64,000 bases of DNA, taken from assembly GCF_954871325.1 (NCBI RefSeq), contig NC_088775.1, positions 54,599,561 to 54,663,560 of the forward strand, written 5' to 3'. Below the pieces are notes generated by a model. It was given only the letters and a program-made list of their open reading frames with translations, had not been told where the DNA came from and did not search any database. Below, piece after piece: positions 46,801-57,484 of this stretch; within the stretch, counting starts at the first letter, position 1, and each line of letters begins with the position of its first letter. Position numbers and translations under genes: made by a program. The stretch is from Gordionus sp. m RMFG-2023. Its lineage: Eukaryota; Nematomorpha; Gordioida; Chordodea; Parachordodidae.

Positions 46801-47162
46801 ATCAATGTTGATATACTCCCCTGTACTGACCTATATGAATGAAATGATGTTGATTTATTATTGGATAAATATAAAACAGGATAAAAAGTAATTTACAAAC
46901 TAGACATGTTTTTCGAATAAATATTTAAAATTTATTTTAAAAATATAAAAATAATCAATTAATGTCTCTCAAAACTATTATTTTTATATTAAAAACGTTA
47001 AAATAATTTTTAAAAATGCAAGAGAAATTAAAAAATTGCTAGAGATTTTTGCGGGAGATTTCCAATTGCGGTAGTTTTGCGGAAATGAGATGTCTGCGTG
47101 TAAACTATAAAATTCCGGGAGTCTCCCGCTGATGGGGGAGACATGGCAACCCTGGTTATGAT

Positions 47163-47690
47163 TATGGAGATTATATATATTAGATTCTCGTCACATATAT
47201 TATTAATTTTTATAGATTTAAAACAAAAATAAAATTTCATAGTAGATAAGACATAATGATGCAAATCAAGTGTATATAATTTTTAATTAATGTTTTGTTG
47301 CCTTAGTAAATCATTATTTAAATTAAATGATTATTATTTAGGTCCTTTTATGCGGGAATTAATTTTATGCTTTATGGAAAAGTTTGCTGATATATTTTCT
47401 TAGATTCACAAACCGACATTCCCTGTTCAAAAAGTTTGATACATTTTTCTTTTATCTATCTAATAGAATTTTATTAATCGAGATATTACAATAATATATA
47501 AAATATAAGAAAAACATTTTTATAAACTTGCATTAAAGATAAACGTCATTGTTTTTCATAAGCATAATTTATGTAAATTTTCAATTTTTTAAAAATTTAG
47601 GTTAAATTTATAAAATTTATAACTTGTAAGAATTATTAAATGAAGTTTTGATCTTCTAAATGCATGAATAAAGCCAATGACAACTATGGG
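47163..47690. other. AT-rich stretch without a recognised gene
   Basis: No coding region or repeat was recognised between the hAT and the G+C-richer block that hosts the Mutator-like element. Confidence 0.4.
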
Positions 47691-47694
47691 GGAT

Positions 47695-47864
47695 GGTTAA
47701 AATGCATCGGGGCATATCTTTTGTTTGGCTCGCGCGGACTGGCGAAAATATCTTCCTTCGTTATTTTGGATACGCAGATTGTCGAGTGTGAGCTTGAATT
47801 CTTGCCTGGCAAGCGCTTTTATTAAATAGGACATCTATAGGCTCACCGTGAGCTTGGGCTCAGT
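47695..47864 (-). pseudogene. G+C-richer fossil coding block, left part, cut by the Mutator-like element
   Basis: This short block has the same raised G+C content as 60684-62030, on the other side of the Mutator-like insertion. The minus strand has coding-like pieces. The target duplication GATATTC links both sides. I do not recognise the protein. By composition it could belong with the retroelement fossils at 11-13 and 34-35 kb. Confidence 0.35.
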
Positions 47865-47873
47865 GATATTCAG

Positions 47874-48346
47874 GGGAGATGATAGACTTACGCCAAATGG
47901 CGTATTAGCAAGAAATAAAAGTTATATTTTTTCTTATTTATACGCATTTTCCGAATCGATAAAAAAGTTACGAAAATTTAACGAATCATTTAAAATTTGT
48001 ATTTATAATAAAATGGATGTATAAATAATATCGTGGACGAAATTTAGTAAACTATAAAGCAATATAAAAATTTAAAATACATAAATCTTTATATATCAGA
48101 TTTTAGAATGTCACCAAAAAGTACTACCATAGTAATACCTTACTTATTTCCCAATATTTAGTTGACTCAAAAATAGTTCATACCAAAGGTAAATTGTTGA
48201 TATAAACAAATTTATAAACCTTTTTAATAGATTTAAAAACTCTTCTTTTAAATATGAAAGAAGGAGATATATTTTTATCCTGTAAAGATTTACAAGATGC
48301 TATAAAGCAATATGAAAATTTAAATTACATAAATCTTTATATATCA
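47874..48346 (+). repeat. Left terminal inverted repeat of the MULE (about 470 bp)
   Basis: Complementary to about 60229-60683. It runs from the terminus through a block containing GACTCAAAAATAGTTCATAC and AAATTGTTGATATAAACAAA, then the start codon and about 30 codons of the transposase. Inside it, ATAAAGCAATATAAAAATTT at 48055 and again at 48304 marks one full unit of the module that is tandemly repeated at the right end. Confidence 0.85.
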
Positions 48347-50549
48347 GATTCAAAAATCTTAAAATCACCTCTTTTTGAAAAATTTAGATATAAAAGCATA
48401 AAATTTCTTTGTATATTTGGTGGAAAGTACAATACAAAATCCACAGGTCTACGCAATTACATGTCTATAAAACAAGGATGTCAATTCCATTTGCAAATTA
48501 CATTCATGAAAAACAAATTATTTGTCAAGGATATGCATGAAAATCACAATCATCCCTATGGTAAAGGCACATAATCTTGAAATTATTAAGATAAATATAT
48601 AATAAAACTTAGTGATATGAATACTGGATAGGCTTATAGGGTTAATTTATTAAATTTTGATAGAATATATATAAGATAAAAGTATGAAATAATGTTTTTA
48701 AAACAAATGAAAAATGCATTTTTTGATTAATTTTAGATGAAAATTTATACCAATCATTATCCAGACAAAGAATGCTTAATGAAGCACAGTATAGATTTGT
48801 AGTTAGCTATAACTACAGGAGGAAATAAATCCAAAATAAAAAATAAACTATTTTCTGAAGGAAAGTTTATAACCCTAAGAGATTTGCATAATATAGACAA
48901 AAAACTTAATAGATAAAGTTAAAGAAGATAATGATGCTAATATGGAATTATATACTGTAGATGGGAATCTAATTGGTATATATTATCAAACTCATCAAAT
49001 GCAGTATATTTTTTCAAAATATCCTGAAGTAATATGTGTGGATGCAACATATCGATTAAATAATAGGCATATGCCTGTGTAAATTTTGGTATCAATTGAT
49101 GGAAATAATAGATCACATATTATATGTGTATGGATTGTCACGGAGTCTTTTGATGTAGCATCACAAATGCTTCAAATTTTTAAAAAACTGAATTCAGCTT
49201 GGACAGATATAAAGGTCATTGTTAGTGATAAAAATTGTGCTGGGAGAAAAGCTTACATTGAGGCATTCCCTCATGTTCAATTGGAATTATGTAGGAAACA
49301 TGTAACCAGAGCTTGGGATAGGGAAATTACCCACAAAAAAAAGGAATATTCCTAATGATATGATTAATAATGTGAAGCATCTGTTGTATAGCATGCTAGA
49401 TGCACAGTCTTCTGACATATATTTTGAAAATTATTACAAATTAACTAATTTAAATTTAGAATTATTAAATAACTATTTTTCTGGCTGGCATCATATCAGA
49501 TATGAATGGTCCGATGCCTGGAAAACATTTAAACTTTAAACAATATACAAATAACAGGGTAGAGAGCATTAATAAATATTTAAAAATTAACATAACCAAA
49601 TACTCTACCCTTCCAAATATGTTTACTGATTTAATTATGTCAATTAAAATGTTAAGTGCTGAAAGGGAACATGATAATTTAATGAAAAAAATTAAAATCT
49701 CATTTATAAATGAGGAAGATCAAACATTGGCTAATTATAGAAATTTTTAACAGAATATGCATACAAAGAGTTAAAATATGAATATAATGTTGGTGATAAC
49801 TGCAATCTTGTTTGCCAATCAAATATGTTTTATTGTGATTGCCCCTTTTTTTAAATATGCAATTACCATGCAGACATGTATTTATGGAAAGGAAAAAAAA
49901 TAATAGTGATCTTTACGATGATGAAAAACTATGTCATCAAAGGTGGCACAAAAATTATTTTAAAAATCCATCGACATTTATCAATAATAATAATATAGAT
50001 ATATTAAATAACAAAAAGGGGATTAAATACAAAAAAACCCTTTTTAATGACCAAATTTCATCCTAAAATTATTTTAAAAATCAAAATATGCTTTTTCACA
50101 CCATATCATTATTACCACCTAATTTGAAACATGGGTTTGCTCAGGCTTTTGACAAACTACATGATTTTGCTATGAAAGGCATATTACCAATTATTTCCTC
50201 AAATAATTTCAATACAAGCTCAAATGAAAATAATGGTCAGATATTCTCCAATGATAGTATAGCAAATGTATTAAATGAGGATTATACACACTCAAACGTG
50301 GATCCTAATATACAGTAAAATAAAAATAATGTCCCAATTTTTTTTAAAAAAGATGTTTATAATAGTCAAGAAAATGAATGTATAAATAATATCATAAAAG
50401 AAATTCAATTACCTAAGAAATTAAATAAAAGCGGGAGACCATTATGATTTACAATATTGGATTCACAAAAAAGTACATTGACTTTATTTATTGTTAATAG
50501 TATATTATATAGAAAAGGCATACAAATCCAAAGAAAATCATATAGATAA
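48254..50549 (+). pseudogene. MULE transposase (FAR1/FLYWCH finger, DDE core, SWIM finger), broken
   Basis: Exon 1 (48254-48560) encodes a WRKY-GCM1-type finger with FLCIFGGKY, KQGCQFHLQI and HENHNHPY (Cys-Cys-His-x-His). A GT-AG intron, 48561-48736, joins it in frame to ENLYQSLSRQRMLNEAQYRF. The DDE core follows: Asp in EVICVDATYRLNNR near 49041, Asp in VIVSDKNCAGRKAYIEAFPH near 49230, the LCRKH motif, and Glu in NNRVESINKYLK near 49560. The SWIM finger is CDCPF at about 49842 and LPCRHVF at about 49865. The C-terminal segment has IKEIQLPKKLNKSGRPL. Breaks include a TAA at about 49080 (where Tyr is expected), frameshifts near 48820, 49345, 49500 and 49850, and stops near 50317 and 50445. The long copy is therefore not active as it stands. 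The start ATG follows the repeated upstream module. Confidence 0.88.
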
Positions 50550-50574
50550 GAAGTTAAAATTTCAATAAGACCTT

Positions 50575-50700
50575 AATTCCCAAAACTTTGTTGACCCAAA
50601 AATAGTTGATACCAATGGTAAATTGTTGATAAAGACAAATTTTTAAACTTTTTTAGATTATAAAAAATCTTCTTTACACATTTTGAAGGATCTTCAAGTG
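50575..50700 (+). promoter_or_regulatory. Upstream-like module repeated before the second MULE gene
   Basis: GACCCAAAAATAGTTGATAC, AAATTGTTGATAAAGACAAA and TATAAAAAATCTTCTTT match the block immediately before the transposase ATG (about 48170-48253). The match stops at the place of the start codon, where ACACATTTTGAAGG replaces AAATATGAAAG. The same module lies at 35.70-35.78 kb in the deletion derivative. It may be a promoter shared by both genes; this rests on position and repetition only. Confidence 0.5.
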
Positions 50701-51769
50701 GACTTAGTAGACTTTGTTTACTCAGACTCAAAGTTCAAAAATTATAATTTTATAATTATATACAGTAAATTGTAATTCTTAAATATCATGATTAATTTAA
50801 TTTTATTAAATATTTAAAGCCATAGATGACCCACTCGTTAAAATCATTCAACATACATTTAAACATTTTTATAATCCAACTACCAATATTTGGAGGAAAT
50901 ATCATGCTACTCGCTTAAATTTAGCGTCAGCAAAAAAGAAAGTCTCTCAAAATATAGGAAGGGTGCTAACTGCTCAATCACGATTGGAAACAATTGAGCT
51001 AGATGGGAATTGTTTTTACCGGTAATTTAAAAATTTAAAAATAATTTTGGTTGTATTTTTTTTACTAATATACATAGAATATGGTTTTGTTTCTTTCTTT
51101 ACCTTAAATTTTAATGATTATATCCTGTTAAATATGGATTATTATTATTATAATGGTTATTATTTAGCGAAAATTTTTATATCTTACATTCATTTAATTA
51201 ACAATTTTTATATCTTACATTCATTTAATTAACACCATTTTTTCATTTAATTGTTTAATAGATTTTATATATATATAAAGGATAAATTTATATATAGATT
51301 TTAGTTAAAAATATAGTTAAATTGTAGTTTAATATTTTTTAAATACATTATATAATAAAACTTTTTTGTTTATTGCCTTGATTCCTGCTAACCTTTTCAT
51401 GGTGGCAGCGGTGGGATATACGATTTTAAATTAAATTAATTAATTTTCAAAAAAATATAAATTAAATCAAATGGATCAATCAACTATGAGGAGAATTGTT
51501 AACCTAGACATCAAACTACGGAGCTATCATGTATAATGGAAATGATTACTAAAATTGGGATATAATGACTTACAAATTATTAAATCCACAGACATGATTG
51601 ATTTTAGCTACTAGAATGTAGACAACTAGATAATATTCTAAAAACACGTAAGATATGATTAATTTGAAATAATTTAAAAAAAATTTTTTTTCTCTAAATC
51701 ATGAATAGACCAATTTGGGATACTAATAATAAAACAAAGTCCATTGACAAGTTAGATGATTATTTAAAA

Positions 51770-52577
51770 TTTCATGATAGTGAGTACTCTAAGCTTAATA
51801 GGTAATTTACCAGATGAATTATATTTAGTCATGAAAGCAGTGTTTCCAAGAGAGTTAAATTCGAGTTATGATAAAACATTATATACATTAAAGTGTTTAT
51901 GTAATTATAAATCGGCTACAGAAATAAAAGAAAATTGTTCTAATAAAAATTTTAGTAAATCTAATAATGAGAATTGTTATAAAAATAGAAAATTGGATAA
52001 AGAAACACATTATTATAAAAGAAATTATCATTATAATTATAAATCTTTTAGTATAAAAAAATTAGATATTGAATTAAAACCTTCTTATAAACTAAAAGAA
52101 ATAAATTATATAATAAAATTTAAAACATTTGTGATTATAAAAAATGATGAAAATATAAATATACCCATAAGATCACATGGTGAAATTTTAAAAAAGTATT
52201 ATGACTGTAAAAATAATGATATAAATCTTAGTACTGAAAAAATTAATGAAACTGAAATAGTTGAAATTCCCATACACAAAAATTTTTAAAAAGTAGAATC
52301 CAAATCATTAAAGCTTGACACTTATAAATTTAAAAAAATCAAGAGAGTAGACAATACAAATAAACATTTACCTTATATAATTAATGATAAAGTGGACGAA
52401 TCTTTCAAAATTAAAATTTTAAATACAATGAAATCTAAATTATGTTTTAAGGACAAAACATATGTAAGTTATATTGACCACTTTAAAACATTATTTTTAT
52501 TGAAGATAAAAGAAAACAGTAATTTTGAGTTATTATTTGATTTAAAAAACAAGGGAGTAAAATTTAAAAAAAAATAA
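51770..52577 (+). pseudogene. Unrecognised Lys/Asn-rich reading frames in the pol-less LTR element
   Basis: One open stretch of about 170 codons (to 52289) includes LIGNLPDELYLVMKAVFPRE near its start and a Lys/Asn/Tyr-rich middle. A second stretch to 52577 contains DKTYVSYIDHFKTLFLLKIK. Their position between primer-binding site and 3' LTR suggests a gag-like role. No zinc knuckle or protease motif was seen. Family unknown. Confidence 0.45.
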
Positions 52578-53218
52578 AAATAATTGAAATTTAATATTAA
52601 TAAAAAATTATTAAAAATAAATAAATAAAATTGAAATTTAATATCGATAAAAATTATTATATCAAACGCTATTATTTAAAACGCGATATTTATAATATAA
52701 TAAATTAAAATAAAACGCGACCAATCAATTCATATTATTTCGATTATTCAACATTTGATTAATTTATTCTACTTCAATTATTCTTATTCAAAATTCGATA
52801 TTCGTTAAATTAATTCTATTTCGATTTTTTGGCGATTCTTATTCAATATTACATATATTCTAAAATTATTCAATAACAAATTATGATAATAATTAACAAT
52901 AGGATGACAGTCGAATCACATACTAAACCGTTTTTTTTAAAGATTTGGAGGGAGCAAGGCAAGATAAGATTTTACAACCAAAATAACTATCATTTATCAA
53001 GACGAAACTATGAAAGATTTTATGATCAAAATAGATGGGAAACTTGAACAAAAAAGATAAAGAGAACCTAGGCGGCGTTCCTATAGAGGGTGGAATGTTA
53101 AATATGGATTATTATTATTATAATGGTTATTATTTAGCGAAAATTTTTATATCTTACATTCATTTAATTAGCAATTTTTATATCTTACATTCATTTAATT
53201 AACACCATTTTTTCATTT

Positions 53219-56200
53219 CTTCTTATCTTATCTAGCACGTTGGTCATGAACCTGCTTAAAATGAGCGAACGTGAATTACTATAGAGGCCCTATCCTCCAT
53301 AATAATTATGCCGATTTTTTCCTCAAGGATACCAACAAACCTTGTAACCCAGATATAATTATTAAGAGGAGTGGAACTCACCCAATCCAATAATAATAAT
53401 AGCGTAGGGAATAAGATTATGAGCATATTTAAAAGGAAAAAATAGTAGTACTGTATCATCCAATACAAATTATTAGTCATTAGTTAATTATCTAAAATTA
53501 TTTTTTTATAGTTAGTCTCAATTTTTATTATGATTATTAAATTTTATTTAGTTTATTTACGATTTGTTCCCAATTATTTAGTTAGAAGATATAATTATAC
53601 TATTTTTTATAATTATTTAGTTAAAAATATCTATCTATTTAATCTATTAGACCTAAATCTCATAATGTAATGTAATCTATTAGAATTTATCTTACAATGT
53701 GCACTAATTTAATCTGCCTTCATTTACTATAGCCCTATTCAAATAACTTCAACTCTTAGATATATATCAAAGCAATATATGAAATTGTATTTTTAAGTAA
53801 TAAAATAAAATAACTTTACTTACTCAACTTTACTTGTTATATATCAAAGTAATATATGGAATTGTATTTTTAAATAACAAACTAAACTAAATTTAATTTA
53901 ATCATCTTTACTTGTTACATTCTCAGCAGTTATTCGTCAAGTGTTCGTAAATAAGTCTTAATACGATTTTGTAAGTTTTTCTATCTAACGAAGCACGTTT
54001 TATGAATTCCCAAGATAGATCTATGTCCGATAATGATCGATTTATTCTACCAAACCAACTATTTTTGTAGGATAGGAAAGGTTTGAGAGATAATTCTTCC
54101 AAAGGGGTAATAAAAAGGGCTTGATATACTAGGTTGTTTGGGGCTTGTCTGAGAATGTGCCCTAATATTTCGATTTTCCTATATTCACATAGTCTATATA
54201 TAGGGAGAATGTCACATCTGGACCAAAGATTATGATTCGAAGTATTATACGGGTAGAAAGTTTTGGTAATATATCTAAGACATTTGTTAATGAACGTTTG
54301 CATCTTTTTACTTTCTTGTTTGGTATCTTTCCAAGTTTCTATACCATAGATTAAGGAGGGGAATATTAAAGTTTTAAATAATCGAATCTTTAACGGAATT
54401 GATAATTGATAAGAACTCCATATTTTCATAAAAGATCTATATTTCAGTTTGCCTTTATTTATTTTAGCTATTAGGTCTAGTTTAGTATTTCCTTTTCTAT
54501 CCAGTATCACTCCTAGATATTTTAATTGTTGAACTTCTGCTATTTTTCTCCCTTGTATCGTTAGATTCATGTTTGGAGGGGAGAATATTGATGTCATCAA
54601 CTTTGTTTTATCAATATTTATTTTTAAACCAAAAAAATCAGCAACTTGGGTCATCATGTCCACTAGCAATTGGAGGTGTGATATAGAATCTCCTATAATG
54701 CAAATATCATCTGCAAAATCAAGAATATTAAATTTCACGATGGGAATCTGAGCTAAACATTGTTTAGTCACTCTTTTTATGATATAGTTTGTAATAAAAT
54801 TAAAAAGAAGAGGAGAAAGGACACATCCCTGTTTCAAATCTATCTTAACTGGTATTTTTGTTGATTTATGACCCGCATGGATAATTTGTATCGAGTAATC
54901 ATTATAGATATTTTTTAATATTTTTGCCAAAGAAGTTGGAGTATTAACTTCTTCTAATGCTAACCATAACCTATCATGAATAATCGTATCAAAAGCTTTC
55001 CTAAAATCCAGAGCTATAATTATTAATTGCCTTTTTCGTATTATAGATTTCTCTATTTGTATCTTTAAGTTGAGAATAGCTTCAAGAGCATTATGTCCCT
55101 TTCTAAATGAAACTATTGAATCCACATAATCTCGTTCTATAAAAGGTTTGAGTCGATTTAGGATTATGTTAGGGAAAATCTTATATATTATAGAATTTAG
55201 TGAGATTCCTCTCCAATCCTCTAGAGTTTTAGGGTACTTAGTTTTTGGAAAATTAATTAGGGTAGCCGATAGCCAATCACTAGGGCAGATCCCTTCCTTC
55301 CATACTCTCGATATGATAGGGAATAGTATATCGGCGGATAATATAGGGTCCGTTTTTAAATATTCACTACGAATATTATCTTGACCACACGCCTTGTGAT
55401 TTTTTAGTTTCTTTATTATATTTATTATTTCACTCTTGATAGGATCTATGATTCTATCTGTATTTTGGAATAAGGTAGAGAGGGAAGAATGTGTAGATAA
55501 AGATGTAGTATTATGAGTGTTATCTTGTGGGAGAAATAATTGTGGGGGCCAGAGGTACGAAGTGGATGGACCATGATGAATGGAAGACTCACTTTGGTTT
55601 GGTAAATGTAATAATTTAGATGGCAAGAGATTATAGGAAGAAGAGTTTTGAGGGCATAGATCAGAAGGCCATTTAGGAGGGTTCTGGAGTAATTGCACCT
55701 GAGGAGGCCAGGAGTTTGAGGAAGATGCATTTTGGTCAATGGGAGATTCTAAATTTGAGTTGTACGTATAATTAGATAAAAAATTTGAGATATAAGAATT
55801 TTGAGCGGGAAGGAGTTGGAGAAGTCCAAGGTTTAGCAGATTTGGAAGCCAGAAACTTGAGGTAGATGGACTTTGATCAATGGGAGATATTACTATTTGG
55901 TTATTTGATGTAGAGGAGGGATCGTTGCAATTATTTGATGTAGAGGAGGGTTCGTTGCTATTAAATATTTTAGAGTAATGTGAAACCCATATTTCCATTT
56001 GTATCTCTGGATCTGTAATTTCTTTTGAGTTGTGACTAAGTTTAAAAAATTGCTCTTTTTTGAAAGAAGTGAAGGATTTCAATAATTTAAAAGCTTTATA
56101 TGAATCATTTGCACTGAACGAATTACTTATCTCAGTGGCACGATCCTCAAGGAATTTCCTCTTATCTCTTCTGAGTTTATGACTTATATCGTTTAGGATA

Positions 56201-57484
56201 TACATGGCTCTGTTTCTCCTATAATGACCACTCCCCACTAGATTTGAAATAAGATTTTTTGATTCTATTGAGATCCAGTCCGGATAATTCATCTTGGCTG
56301 GTAAGGAATTTGATGCCGCATTGTTGAAAATGTCACGGGTATTTTCCCATAGTGTGTCCGAGGATAAGTTGTTAGTATGATCGATAAATTTATGAGAATT
56401 ATTTCTGATTTGTTTTATATATTCTGTTTTGATATTGTGATCATTTAAAGCCTCGATATCTAATTTGGGACGTCTCGAAAGTGACTTTCCGTTTCTTTTC
56501 TTCCTCATATGCCATATCTTCGGGTCTATTACCATAGAGCAATCTATAATTTTATGGTCAGAGTTAAATAAAACCTGATGAAGAACTTTAATATTTTTTA
56601 TCCAACTCATAGTCGACCTATTACAAATAAAATAGTCTATTTGAGACCAAGTATTGTATGTTGGGATAAAATATGTGTATATCTCTCTTTTATCCGAATG
56701 TTCGAAGAAAGTATTAGCTATTCGAAGATCTAACTTATGACAGAGTTTTAATAGTAGTTTTCCTCCAATATCGGATTTAATATTTAGTGTTCCTGAACCA
56801 AGGGAAATATGATTCTTTATATCGATTTTTCCTACTTTCGCATTAAAATCCTCAGCAATTAGTAAGTTTTCGCGTTTCGGAAATTTATTTAGATATTCGT
56901 CAAGAAAAATGAAGAATGGTTGTTTTTCAGTATAGTTCCCTGGTATATAAATATTTACAATATTTAAGGTTTTACATCTCGTATTTACTTTTATGCTACA
57001 TACCCTACTATTTACGCCATCGAATTTTGAGATGTAGCCCGATAGATTCTTTTCGATCAATATACAAACTCCACACCAGTTTTTTTCAGTTTCGCCCGAG
57101 TTAAAGAGTAGGTAACCTTTGCAATTAATTTTACAAGTATCAATCCAATGTGTTTCTTGTATACAAGCAATGTCAACCGCTAGGGTATCTAATATTATTC
57201 TTAGTTGGGCAAATTTATTATTATTTAGGGATCTAGCATTTAGGGATATAATTCTTAGAGAATCAGAAAAATTGTTCATTGTAATGTTAGTAAATTTATT
57301 TAGTAATTAAAAATTAGAGAAATAATTTATATTACTAGATTAAAAATTTATTTAACGATTTATAAAACAAGATATCGGACAATATATATTATCAAGATTT
57401 CACTATATAAAATAAAGTTTTTCAGACAATTTATTTAACGATTTATAAAACACGATTTCGACAATATATATTATCAAGACTTCA
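53219..57484 (-). mobile_element. Full-length APE-type LINE inserted in an LTR
   Basis: The boundaries follow from the interrupted LTR: left half ends at 53218, right half resumes at 57485, and together they give the exact LTR length. No target duplication is visible. The 4266-bp minus-strand element has a 205-bp 5' leader with two related units of about 95 bp (TTTATAAAACAAGATATCGG and TTTATAAAACACGATTTCGA). It has one long ORF and a 3' region of about 700 bp, which includes a roughly 75-bp tandem repeat near 53.75-53.88 kb. No poly(A) tail is seen at the 3' end. Confidence 0.88.
53923..57279 (-). CDS. LINE endonuclease-reverse transcriptase, open 1118-codon ORF
   Basis: The protein starts at ATG 57279-57277. 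Residues about 8-245 are an APE-type endonuclease: ISLNARSLNN, CIQETHW (Glu42), IAEDFNAKVG, WSQIDYF and NSDHKIID. Residues about 442-605 form a Ser/Pro/Asn/Trp-rich linker with three repeats of the pattern (S/I)PIDQ-x-x-S-S/T-S-x-x-W. Reverse transcriptase follows at about 620-890: WRGISLNSIIYKIF, VSFRKGHNALEAI, ALDFRKAFDTIIHDRLW, LKQGCVLSPLLFNFI, and FADD at about 855. The C-terminal region has LKYLGVILDRKG, NKCLRYITK, NLWSRCDILPIYRLCEYRKI and LGHILRQAP, the kind of tail seen in RTE-like and related LINEs. All core motifs are present, so the ORF looks functional. The usual GDFN of the endonuclease reads EDFN. LINEs make cDNA by target-primed reverse transcription in the nucleus. Confidence 0.9.
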   Translation of the reverse strand: MNNFSDSLRIISLNARSLNNNKFAQLRIILDTLAVDIACIQETHWIDTCKINCKGYLLFNSGETEKNWCGVCILIEKNLSGYISKFDGVNSRVCSIKVNTRCKTLNIVNIYIPGNYTEKQPFFIFLDEYLNKFPKRENLLIAEDFNAKVGKIDIKNHISLGSGTLNIKSDIGGKLLLKLCHKLDLRIANTFFEHSDKREIYTYFIPTYNTWSQIDYFICNRSTMSWIKNIKVLHQVLFNSDHKIIDCSMVIDPKIWHMRKKRNGKSLSRRPKLDIEALNDHNIKTEYIKQIRNNSHKFIDHTNNLSSDTLWENTRDIFNNAASNSLPAKMNYPDWISIESKNLISNLVGSGHYRRNRAMYILNDISHKLRRDKRKFLEDRATEISNSFSANDSYKAFKLLKSFTSFKKEQFFKLSHNSKEITDPEIQMEIWVSHYSKIFNSNEPSSTSNNCNDPSSTSNNQIVISPIDQSPSTSSFWLPNLLNLGLLQLLPAQNSYISNFLSNYTYNSNLESPIDQNASSSNSWPPQVQLLQNPPKWPSDLCPQNSSSYNLLPSKLLHLPNQSESSIHHGPSTSYLWPPQLFLPQDNTHNTTSLSTHSSLSTLFQNTDRIIDPIKSEIINIIKKLKNHKACGQDNIRSEYLKTDPILSADILFPIISRVWKEGICPSDWLSATLINFPKTKYPKTLEDWRGISLNSIIYKIFPNIILNRLKPFIERDYVDSIVSFRKGHNALEAILNLKIQIEKSIIRKRQLIIIALDFRKAFDTIIHDRLWLALEEVNTPTSLAKILKNIYNDYSIQIIHAGHKSTKIPVKIDLKQGCVLSPLLFNFITNYIIKRVTKQCLAQIPIVKFNILDFADDICIIGDSISHLQLLVDMMTQVADFFGLKINIDKTKLMTSIFSPPNMNLTIQGRKIAEVQQLKYLGVILDRKGNTKLDLIAKINKGKLKYRSFMKIWSSYQLSIPLKIRLFKTLIFPSLIYGIETWKDTKQESKKMQTFINKCLRYITKTFYPYNTSNHNLWSRCDILPIYRLCEYRKIEILGHILRQAPNNLVYQALFITPLEELSLKPFLSYKNSWFGRINRSLSDIDLSWEFIKRASLDRKTYKIVLRLIYEHLTNNC

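Larger units (their letters stand above)
44080..47154 (-). mobile_element. hAT transposon with perfect 8-bp target duplication and internal inverted duplication
   Basis: CAGGGTTGCCAGGT starts at 44080 and ACATGGCAACCCTG ends at 47154. GTTATGAT is found at both 44072-44079 and 47155-47162. Subterminal sequence with repeated ATTGCGG and GGGAGA words is shared by both ends. Inside, about 44510-45290 is an inverted, diverged copy of about 45830-46795, both derived from the transposase gene. The segment between them, about 45300-45830, is single and encodes the transposase C-terminus on the minus strand. Confidence 0.85.

Noticed and set aside
52700-53095. Separate gene between the LTR-element frames and its 3' LTR
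   Set aside because: Only short frames without motifs; it is the 3' untranslated part of the LTR element.
55446-55739. 97-codon minus-strand frame with Leu/Pro/His-rich text
   Set aside because: It overlaps the LINE linker in another frame and reflects the repeat structure there.
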